From the NCBI RefSeq assembly GCF_004343605.1, contig NZ_POSF01000017.1, positions 1-36,096 on the forward strand: a DNA stretch of 36,096 nucleotides. Direction: 5' to 3'. Positions within the stretch are counted from its first letter, which is position 1. Every line of letters starts with the position of its first letter. Below the pieces are notes generated by a model. That model ran no database searches. It was not told where the DNA came from and was given only the letters and a program-made list of their open reading frames with translations. Source of the DNA: Dehalobacter sp. 12DCB1. Its GTDB lineage: Bacteria > Bacillota > Desulfitobacteriia > Desulfitobacteriales > Syntrophobotulaceae. Below are positions 1 through 6,234 of the stretch, piece by piece. The translations under genes and the position numbers were made by a program.

Positions 1-91
1 TTTATAAATGAACAAAAATCAGCTAAGGACCAATCCGCTGCTTAATTAAATACAGCCGAGGGAATTTACACACTAATAAGGACTTGACTAT
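1..91 (+). mobile_element. Possible end of an insertion sequence interrupting clpX
   Basis: Homology to ClpX stops abruptly at about position 88 and what lies to the left does not encode ClpX in any frame. On the + strand an open frame enters from the left edge and stops at 43-45. It is followed by a GGAATTTACACAC-like stretch (60-74), which resembles terminal inverted repeats of IS256-family elements. This suggests the 3' end of a transposase gene plus the element's terminal repeat. Too little is visible to name an element, and an assembly break is an alternative. Confidence 0.3.
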
Positions 92-930
92 TCCCCGACG
101 TTCTTTTCATTCTTCTTTTGAATTTCCGCCCCAAAACCCATCACTTTCTTGCCGATGCGGTTTTGAATCAGCTTGTCAATCCCATCAAAAGCCCCGCCGA
201 CAATGAACAGGATGTTCGTGGTATCGAGCTGGATGAATTCCTGGTGGGGATGCTTGCGTCCTCCCTGCGGAGGAACACTGGCTACTGTGCCTTCCAGGAT
301 TTTGAGCAGTGCCTGCTGAACACCTTCCCCTGATACATCCCTGGTAATGGATGGATTCTCAGATTTTCGGGCAATCTTATCAATCTCATCAATATAGATA
401 ATCCCTCGCTCTGCCCTCTCAATATCATAATCAGCAGCCTGAATCAGTTTGAGGAGAATATTCTCGACATCTTCTCCGACATAGCCGGCTTCCGTCAATG
501 AGGTTGCATCCGCTATAGCAAATGGGACATTCAGAACTTTAGCCAGTGTAGAAGCAAGCAGCGTCTTACCGGAACCTGTTGGACCGAGCATAATAATATT
601 GGATTTCTGAAGCTCGACATCATCGACCTTCATGCCAATGCTGATACGCTTGTAATGGTTATAAACTGCAACAGATAATGCTTTTTTTGCTTCGTCCTGA
701 CCGACAACGTATTGATCAAGAATACTTCTGATTTCTTTGGGTTTAGGAATCTCTCCAATTTCTGAGCCTACATCATCCTGGAGTTCCTCTTCAATGATTT
801 CATTACAGAGCTCGATGCATTCATCACAAATGTATACCCCGGGACCTGCTACCAGTTTCTTGACCTGTTCCTGCGTTTTACCGCAAAAAGAACATTTCAG
901 TTGATTCTTTTCATCGTTAAACTTTGCCAT
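88..930 (-). pseudogene. clpX: ClpX, ATPase subunit of ClpXP, 3'-truncated
   Basis: Encodes the N-terminal 280 residues of ClpX, the AAA+ unfoldase that feeds proteins to ClpP. Visible are the zinc-binding domain (two CxxC pairs, residues about 13-42), Walker A GPTGSGKT, the GYVGED pore loop, Walker [11 protein letters not shown], the RKH loop and the MGFGAE (IGF-type) loop that contacts ClpP. The family is normally about 415-425 residues. This frame stops right after KNEKNVGE, where LL(K/R)..LPEDLxxFGLIPEFxGR should follow, so the arginine finger, sensor 2 and the small AAA+ subdomain are missing. The product cannot be a normal ATPase. It lies 50 bp downstream of tig and is probably cotranscribed. 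The usual clpP between tig and clpX is absent. The ATG at 930 is preceded by AGGGGTGA. Confidence 0.85.
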
Positions 931-980
931 ATGCTCACCCCTTTATTGAGAATTCCCTTATCATTATCGCAATAATTATC

Positions 981-2330
981 TTATTCATTTTCCTCCGCAA
1001 CATTACTCTCCGAATCTGTGTTCTGTGCTGCGGCACTTTCCTGTTCAACACCATTGTTCTTGACCAGGAAATCAACGGTATGCTCTGATGTTAAACTCAT
1101 TTTGAACATCTGCATCTCACCGCGAGCTTCAAAAGCTGACTTCAGTTCTTCAGCTGTCCTGCCATACTGCATAGCCATCCTATTAATCTCGGATTCAATT
1201 TCTTCATCAGTAACCGTAATTCCTTCTTTTTCCGCAATTGCTTCAAGGACAAGTTCAGTTTTTAGTCCATCAGCTGCCTGCTGACTGAAGGATTCACGAA
1301 GCGCTTCTATGCTAGTGTTGACATACTGACAATACTGCTCCATGGAAATCCCCTGATAGGCCATGTTCTGCTGCAGGTCTTCCATCAACGCATCAATGCG
1401 TTCCTGTTTCATTCCTTCAGGAATTTCACAGACTGCATTTTCAGCAACCTTCTTCATAACTTCGGTCTTATATTCATTGTCGCATCTGTTTTCTGCAGCC
1501 AAAATCATCTTTTCTCTAATATCCTGCTTCAATTCTTCTAACGTGTCAAATTCGCTGACGTCTTTGGCAAACTCGTCATCCAGAGCAGCCAGTTCTTTTC
1601 TCTTAATACCGTTGATCTTGACTTTAAACATGGCATCTTTTCCAGAGAGCTCTTCGCTGTGATAGCCTTCCGGGAACTTAACATTGATTTCGAGTTCCTG
1701 ACCATTCTTAGAACCTTTTATTTGTTCCTCAAATCCTGGGATAAAAGTGCCGGAACCGATGGTTAACTCGTGATTCTCACCTTTTCCTCCTTCAAACGGC
1801 ACATCACCCAGGAATCCTTCAAAGTCAATCGTGACAATATCCTGGTCAATGATTTCTCCGTCTTCAACCGGAATAAGTTTAGCATGTCTATTTTGACGGC
1901 GTTCCAATTCTTCGGCCACCTGCTCGTCTGTAACCTCAACAGCCTGTTTTTCAATGCCAAGACCCTTATATTCTCCCAGCTCTACATCAGGTTTTGTCTC
2001 TACCTTAACTTTATAAATGAAATCTTTATCTGCCTCAAATTGGACAACCTGTATAGCCGGTCTGGAAACAGGCGTAATGGAATGCTCTTTAAAGGCTTCA
2101 AATAAAGCCGGGTAAGAGACCTGCTCCATCACTTCATTTTTCACAGCGTCTTTATCAACATACCTTTCTATTATATGCTTGGGGGCTTTTCCTTTGCGAA
2201 AACCTGGTATGCTGAGTCCCTGGCCGGCTCTTTTCATTACCCGGTCAAAAGCTGCAGAAACCTCTTCAACCCCAACCGTAATTTCCATTTCGTAGGTGTT
2301 ATTGTTCTTCTTTTCGATCTTGACAGACAT
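981..2330 (-). CDS. tig: Trigger factor, ribosome-associated chaperone
   Basis: Full-length trigger factor (449 aa; family about 430-450) that binds nascent chains at the ribosome exit tunnel. The N-terminal ribosome-binding domain has the signature loop PGFRKGKAP (about residues 42-50). An FKBP-type peptidyl-prolyl isomerase domain follows at roughly 155-245 (VTIDFEGFLGDVPFEGGKG...). The helical C-terminal chaperone domain runs to an acidic tail ending EESNVAEENE-like. Start ATG at 2330 has the strong ribosome binding site AAGGAGGAG. It lies directly upstream of truncated clpX without a terminator in the 50-bp gap, so the two are likely one transcript. In most Firmicutes clpP follows tig; it does not here. 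Confidence 0.97.
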   Translation of the reverse strand: MSVKIEKKNNNTYEMEITVGVEEVSAAFDRVMKRAGQGLSIPGFRKGKAPKHIIERYVDKDAVKNEVMEQVSYPALFEAFKEHSITPVSRPAIQVVQFEADKDFIYKVKVETKPDVELGEYKGLGIEKQAVEVTDEQVAEELERRQNRHAKLIPVEDGEIIDQDIVTIDFEGFLGDVPFEGGKGENHELTIGSGTFIPGFEEQIKGSKNGQELEINVKFPEGYHSEELSGKDAMFKVKINGIKRKELAALDDEFAKDVSEFDTLEELKQDIREKMILAAENRCDNEYKTEVMKKVAENAVCEIPEGMKQERIDALMEDLQQNMAYQGISMEQYCQYVNTSIEALRESFSQQAADGLKTELVLEAIAEKEGITVTDEEIESEINRMAMQYGRTAEELKSAFEARGEMQMFKMSLTSEHTVDFLVKNNGVEQESAAAQNTDSESNVAEENE

Positions 2331-2475
2331 GTCCGCTCCTCCTTGGAATTTAACCTTGCTTTTATTTTTTATATTTAAATAGTATCAACATTTCACACCA
2401 GGATATTCTGCCCTTTTTCAAATAAATGCAAACCTTGCTAAAGAGTAAATCCCTGGAAAAAAAGCAATAAGTTTA

Positions 2476-2503
2476 GAAAGAGGAAACATCCGTTTCCCCT
2501 TTC
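2476..2503 (-). terminator. Hairpin, possible terminator of the glycosyltransferase gene
   Basis: A 12-bp stem with one mismatch (GAAAGAGGAAAC / GTTTCCCCTTTC) closed by an ATCC loop. It sits 140 bp beyond the glycosyltransferase stop. On the minus strand it is followed by a T-rich run broken by other bases, so it is not a textbook terminator. Its loop resembles other ATCC-loop hairpins in this window (21547-21560, 25601-25614). Nothing else is recognised between 2379 and 2643 apart from a smaller GGCAGA/TCTGCC hairpin at 2622-2640. Confidence 0.4.
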
Positions 2504-2643
2504 CAGTAAACCTGATATTGACCAGTTAATATTATCAGAAGTTTTCCAAAGAATCAAGGAAAACGCTTGATATTCTGTTTAAATCTAGTGCCTTGTTAAT
2601 CCTTGTTTTGGAATATAATGACGGGCAGATTTTCTGCCGGGTA

Positions 2644-3801
2644 CTACATCGCTTCTGTTTTGAACGGATTGGTTTTGGTGTTTTTCCTGAGTGTCAAAAT
2701 ATAGGCAGCTGCATTTTGTGAAGGATTGACCGGCAGTATCATCCGTGCCGCTAAACTCATTGTTTCCAGTCTGGCCGGATGCTTAAACAGTTCTACTGTG
2801 TAGCGGATCAGTTCATCCGGGGTACCGAAAGCCTTCCCCGCTCCCGCTTGTTCAACGAAATAAGCATTTCCTTTTTCATGCCCCGGGATTGGTCTGTACA
2901 TCAGCAAGGGAAGTCCCATGGTCAGTGCTTCGGAAATTGTCAATGCTCCTCCTTTAGTGATCATAAGATCAGAAGCTGCCATCAATTCCTGAACATTGTC
3001 GACATGACCGTAGAGTCTGATGCAGAGATTCTTTTCCCGAATTTCACTGTTAAGCGCATGGTACAGCTCTTTATTGTAGCCGCAAACCACCAATAATTGT
3101 GCCGAAATATCCTGAGCCAGGTTCCGGACAATCTCCTTCAGTTCTGCGACATTGCTCACGGGTTTACCGTTAAGACCCATGATGAGTACTGTCTTCCGGT
3201 TCAGGTCAAGCTTCAGTTTTTGTTTAGCGGCGCATTGTTGGATGGCTTCTTCAAATCTTAACCGGAGAGGGATCCCGGACTGAATCACGTTCTGGGGTGC
3301 TATTCCTGCCTCCGCGAGCCTGGTACATGCATCCTTGCAACCTACAATATACTTATCCGTTCCGGAGTGGATCCATACACCGTGAACAAGGTAGTCCGTC
3401 ACCACCGTAACCAGCGGAACAGAAAGGAGCCCTTTGAGTTTCAGTTCACCCAGTATGGCAGCCGGTATAAAATGGGTACTTACAATCACATCAGGATTGA
3501 ACTTCCAGATACAATCTAACAGCTTCTTCGTTTCCAATCCCCGCACAAACTTCCGGCAGTCTTCGGCAGTCAGTCCTGCCGTCTTTTCAAAGAGTATTCT
3601 CCAGAGTTTCGGCGTCTTCTTGATCATTGTTGCGTAGGCTTTCCTCATAAAATAATCCGTGTTAAAGTAAAAAAAAGAACCAAAATCTAAGTGCTTTACC
3701 TGTATTGGAGAAGGCTGATGGCCAAAAGCTTCGGCAAGTGCTTCACCCGCCTGGAAATGTCCTTCACCATAGTTTGATGAAAAAATCAAAATTCCCGACA
3801 C
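2644..3801 (-). CDS. MGDG synthase / MurG-like glycosyltransferase (GT28 type)
   Basis: Predicted cytoplasmic, membrane-associated glycosyltransferase of the family that includes UgtP (diacylglycerol glucosylation) and plant MGDG synthases. The N-terminal half carries the nucleotide-fold motif ILIFSSNYGEGHFQAGEAL and VIVSTHFIPAAIL. The C-terminal UDP-sugar-binding half carries VLIMGLNGKP, LYGHVDNVQELMAASDLMITKGGALTISEAL and PIPGHEKGNAYF, the conserved donor-binding block. I place the start at a GTG (3801), because GGAGGGGG lies 8 nt upstream of it and the next residues (SGILIFSSNYGEGH) start the fold. An ATG at 3831 in the same frame has no ribosome binding site. Acceptor and sugar cannot be told from sequence; glycolipid synthesis is the likeliest role. 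Promoter at 3872-3900. Confidence 0.85.
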   Translation of the reverse strand: MSGILIFSSNYGEGHFQAGEALAEAFGHQPSPIQVKHLDFGSFFYFNTDYFMRKAYATMIKKTPKLWRILFEKTAGLTAEDCRKFVRGLETKKLLDCIWKFNPDVIVSTHFIPAAILGELKLKGLLSVPLVTVVTDYLVHGVWIHSGTDKYIVGCKDACTRLAEAGIAPQNVIQSGIPLRLRFEEAIQQCAAKQKLKLDLNRKTVLIMGLNGKPVSNVAELKEIVRNLAQDISAQLLVVCGYNKELYHALNSEIREKNLCIRLYGHVDNVQELMAASDLMITKGGALTISEALTMGLPLLMYRPIPGHEKGNAYFVEQAGAGKAFGTPDELIRYTVELFKHPARLETMSLAARMILPVNPSQNAAAYILTLRKNTKTNPFKTEAM

Positions 3802-3871
3802 TTCTTTTTCCCCCTCCAAGACTCTTTTCATCTGGTGTTATTACTATTCATATTATAAACCGGATCAGATA

Positions 3872-3900
3872 ATTATATATGAAAAGATATTCTGGTCCAA
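3872..3900 (-). promoter_or_regulatory. Sigma-A promoter of the glycosyltransferase gene
   Basis: On the minus strand TTGGAC (3900-3895), 17-nt spacer, TATAAT (3877-3872). This lies 70 bp upstream of the GTG start at 3801, with correct spacing and a perfect -10. Confidence 0.6.
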
Positions 3901-4053
3901 GAATCTGGGATTATTCCTGTTACATCCATATTATAATAATTGCCGGTTGACATTTAAATACTTTTTCTCGATTTTTTACATTTGGTGTTATCTCTTCTGT
4001 GACTTCTTTGTTACGGCACCTCCATTTTGGCGATTTGTGATCGTAATGTGTAG

Positions 4054-4086
4054 AAAAAAGACAGTCAACCATTTATAGGTCAACTG
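4054..4086 (-). terminator. Rho-independent terminator of the tRNA-Gln/Leu operon
   Basis: On the minus strand CAGTTGACC and GGTTGACTG form a 9-bp stem (two G-U pairs) around a 7-nt loop, followed by TCTTTTTTC. It begins 18 nt past the CCA end of tRNA-Leu. Confidence 0.75.
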
Positions 4087-4103
4087 CCTGAAGTCCTTAA
4101 TTT

Positions 4104-4188
4104 TGGTGCGGGAGACAGGACTTGAACCTGCACGGAGTTACCCGCTGGAACCTAAATCCAGTGCGTCTGCCAGTTCCGCCACTCCCGC
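4104..4188 (-). tRNA. tRNA-Leu (anticodon TAG)
   Basis: 85-nt class II tRNA with acceptor stem GCGGGAG/CTCCCGC, anticodon loop TTTAGGT (TAG), a long variable arm and T-arm GGTTCAAGTCC. Discriminator A and encoded CCA are present. It lies 10 nt after tRNA-Gln in the same transcript. Confidence 0.96.
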
Positions 4189-4198
4189 ATATAAAAGT

Positions 4199-4272
4199 TG
4201 GCTGGGGTAGATGGATTTGAACCACCGGTGTCGGAGTCAGAGTCCGATGCCTTACCGCTTGGCGATACCCCA
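4199..4272 (-). tRNA. tRNA-Gln (anticodon CTG)
   Basis: 74-nt tRNA starting TGGGGTATCGCCAAGCGGTA, typical of tRNA-Gln. The anticodon loop is CTCTGAC (CTG, reads CAG), and the T-arm and encoded CCA are intact. It is first in the two-tRNA operon. The CTG isoacceptor is usually accompanied elsewhere by a TTG tRNA-Gln. Confidence 0.95.
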
Positions 4273-4326
4273 TTGGAATAAAAAATCGGTTATGCAATTC
4301 GCTGACGGCTCTAACACGCAAACAGT

Positions 4327-4355
4327 ATTATACTTAAAAAAAATTGCCCTGTCAA
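4327..4355 (-). promoter_or_regulatory. Consensus sigma-A promoter of tRNA-Gln/Leu
   Basis: Minus strand TTGACA (4355-4350), 17-nt spacer, TATAAT (4332-4327): a perfect consensus promoter, as expected for stable RNA. Its -10 lies 55 bp from the tRNA-Gln 5' end. Confidence 0.9.
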
Positions 4356-4384
4356 ACAAAAGTTAATACAAAAAAATAGTGTCC

Positions 4385-5002
4385 TTATTTTATCGGACAC
4401 TGAAAGTTTTTGCAAAAAGAGTTAAAACCAAAGACATAAAGCGCTGCTTTTTCAATTCTAAGATTCTGCCATTGTTTTATATCCATTTTTTCACCAAACC
4501 GGTTCTCGGCAATTCCATCTTTCCCAATCCAGCCTGAAGCTTCCCCCTCACCTAAACGAATTTCCCATTTGCCTTCATTTATATCAGGTAAGATCTGAAC
4601 ATTGCATCGGGCATGGAAAATCTCCACAATTTTGACGAATAATCTAAATAAATATTCTTCATATTCAATGGGCTCACTTTGTGGGATCGCAAGGTCGGAA
4701 CAGATATCCTCGACCAGCACCGTCAGCCCCTTAGCAGGGTTATAGCGATGATAAAATGCTGTCGTAAGGGATCCGTAATTAATCACTCCGGAATCATAAT
4801 CAATCGTCAGCGGATGGTCTAGGTCTGTAAATCGAAGTGTAATCCTGTTACCCGAAATACCCCATTTCCCGTGATAGCGCGACATCAGCTGGTCTGCTAT
4901 CTGAAAAGACAGAATATAGGTGGATATTTGCTTTTCATCTCTAATGGCACATCCTATACAATCTCTGTCCTGATTATAAGCTATTGATGAAATCCTCATC
5001 AT
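4385..5002 (-). CDS. Unrecognised protein, 205 aa
   Basis: I do not recognise a family. The protein is soluble-looking, without a signal peptide or membrane segment. It has a beta-rich middle (GKWGISGNRITLRF, HPLTIDYDSGVINYGS) and a tryptophan-containing C-terminal part (GKWEIRLGEGEASGWIGKDGI, DIKQWQNLRIEKAALYVFGFNSFCKNF). There are two Cys near the N-terminus in a CIGC arrangement (residues 16-19) and two near the C-terminus. The start is ATG 5002, 9 nt after GGTGGGGAG; a TTG at 5008 is too close to that site. The upstream region carries two TGAAACA palindromes plus a half-site, so expression is probably controlled by a dedicated repressor. The IclR gene is the nearest upstream neighbour on the same strand, but it is not evidently cotranscribed. 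Confidence 0.7.
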   Translation of the reverse strand: MMRISSIAYNQDRDCIGCAIRDEKQISTYILSFQIADQLMSRYHGKWGISGNRITLRFTDLDHPLTIDYDSGVINYGSLTTAFYHRYNPAKGLTVLVEDICSDLAIPQSEPIEYEEYLFRLFVKIVEIFHARCNVQILPDINEGKWEIRLGEGEASGWIGKDGIAENRFGEKMDIKQWQNLRIEKAALYVFGFNSFCKNFQCPIK

Positions 5003-5021
5003 GATCAATCACTCCCCACCG

Positions 5022-5099
5022 TGTTTCACCATATAAAACAATGTTTCATTTTATACCTATAAAAATTAGTTTTGTTTTATTATCTGAAACATTGTTTCA
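5022..5099 (-). promoter_or_regulatory. Operator-like palindrome array upstream of the unrecognised gene
   Basis: A perfect palindrome TGAAACA-T-TGTTTCA lies at 5085-5099. A near copy, TAAAACA-A-TGTTTCA, lies at 5034-5048, and a lone TGTTTCA half-site at 5022-5028. The two palindrome centres are 51 bp apart, about five helical turns, so both sites face the same side of the DNA. A -10-like TATAAA lies between them on the minus strand. The array fits cooperative binding of a dimeric repressor; the protein is unknown (the adjacent IclR-type regulator is one candidate). Confidence 0.55.
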
Positions 5100-5286
5100 T
5101 TTTTAAACTAAACCTTCATCATTGTCCCCATCTTTTCAATTTTTTTGCTGAAGCTTAATGTCTGATCTTTTGGCTATCTTATGCAAACCAACACAAAAAG
5201 ATTCTGAAATATTTGAAAATATAGTATTAATATTATGTACTAGTTTCCTACTTCCGTCAAGCGTTTTTTTGGGTAGTACTGTAAGA

Positions 5287-6069
5287 TCAGCGGCCGGAAT
5301 ATCCTAATCTGGAGGATATATCCTGACCAACACGCTTGATTTCCTGACCGACCTTTTCAATCCCTTTCTCCATCAGCCTATTAATGGGTCCGGAAATGCT
5401 GATCGCACCAATGGTTCTACCCGAATAATCATAAATGGGTGTTCCTATATTAATGACCCCGACTTCAGTTTCTTCAGCGGCAACTGCAATGCCTGTTTTT
5501 CTTATTTCCTTCAGCTGTTCGATCAGTTTTTCCGGATCTGTAATCGTCTGCTGAGTAAAACGGGGCATACCCTTTTTTTGCAGAATAAGCCTTACTTCCT
5601 CTTCCGGCAAAGTGGAAAGAATCGCTTTACCAACCGCCGTACAATGCATGTAGCCTCTGCTGCCTACCTTGGAGTACATGCCGATTAACTGGGAACTCTC
5701 TTTATGATCAATGAACACTACTTCTCCGTTGTCGGGCAGGACAAGATGAACTACTTCATCAAAGGTTTTGGCCAGGCTTTCCAAATAGCGTTCGGCAATC
5801 TTCCGGACTTCAAGCTGATTGAAAAATGCGTTGCCGACTTCAATTATTTTTATCCCGAGACGGTACCGTTCCCTATCTTTTTCTTTTTCGACATATCCCC
5901 GATAGCATAAAGTCTGAATAATCCGATGTACCGTGCTTTTATGCAGCCCTATCCTGCTGCCGATTTCAGTCACACCAAATGATTCCCTAGAACTGGCCAG
6001 TACTTCCAATATATCCAGCGCTCTTTCCACAGTCTGAACATATCTTTCTGTCACAAACAGGCCCCCCAT
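5287..6069 (-). CDS. IclR-family transcriptional regulator
   Basis: 260-aa regulator of the IclR family, which usually controls catabolic genes in response to small organic acids or aromatics. The N-terminal winged helix-turn-helix reads VERALDILEVLASSRESFGVTEIGSRIGLHKSTVHRIIQTL (about residues 14-55). The GAF-like effector domain follows, with HLVLPDNGEVVFIDH, GSRGYMHCTAVGKAIL (the family signature with conserved Cys) and the C-terminal AISISGPINRL. The ATG at 6069 has only a weak purine stretch. A GTG at 6054 preceded by GGGGGG is a good alternative and would start at TERYVQTVERAL. No catabolic operon lies beside it, so the target is unknown. It is divergent from the surface-protein gene at 6235. 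Confidence 0.93.
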   Translation of the reverse strand: MGGLFVTERYVQTVERALDILEVLASSRESFGVTEIGSRIGLHKSTVHRIIQTLCYRGYVEKEKDRERYRLGIKIIEVGNAFFNQLEVRKIAERYLESLAKTFDEVVHLVLPDNGEVVFIDHKESSQLIGMYSKVGSRGYMHCTAVGKAILSTLPEEEVRLILQKKGMPRFTQQTITDPEKLIEQLKEIRKTGIAVAAEETEVGVINIGTPIYDYSGRTIGAISISGPINRLMEKGIEKVGQEIKRVGQDISSRLGYSGR

Positions 6070-6127
6070 TCTTCTTGCTGATTTCTATTATGGATGATTT
6101 TACTAAGAATAACAATAAAAATTTAAA

Positions 6128-6156
6128 TTGAATATTCTAAAAGATTTACATATAAT
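6128..6156 (+). promoter_or_regulatory. Sigma-A promoter of the surface-protein gene
   Basis: TTGAAT (6128-6133), 17-nt spacer, TATAAT (6151-6156), 79 bp before the ATG at 6235. A second TATAAT at 6182-6187 lacks a well-placed -35. Confidence 0.6.
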
Positions 6157-6234
6157 TTACAGATGATAAACCAAAAAATGGTATAATTGTTTCATGATTC
6201 TTTAAAAGAGAATGCAACGGGAGGTGAATATCCT

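Noticed and set aside
4097..4321. Open frame across the tRNA-Leu/tRNA-Gln pair
   Set aside because: It translates the tRNAs themselves; the tRNA folds and promoter are clear and no ribosome binding site is present.
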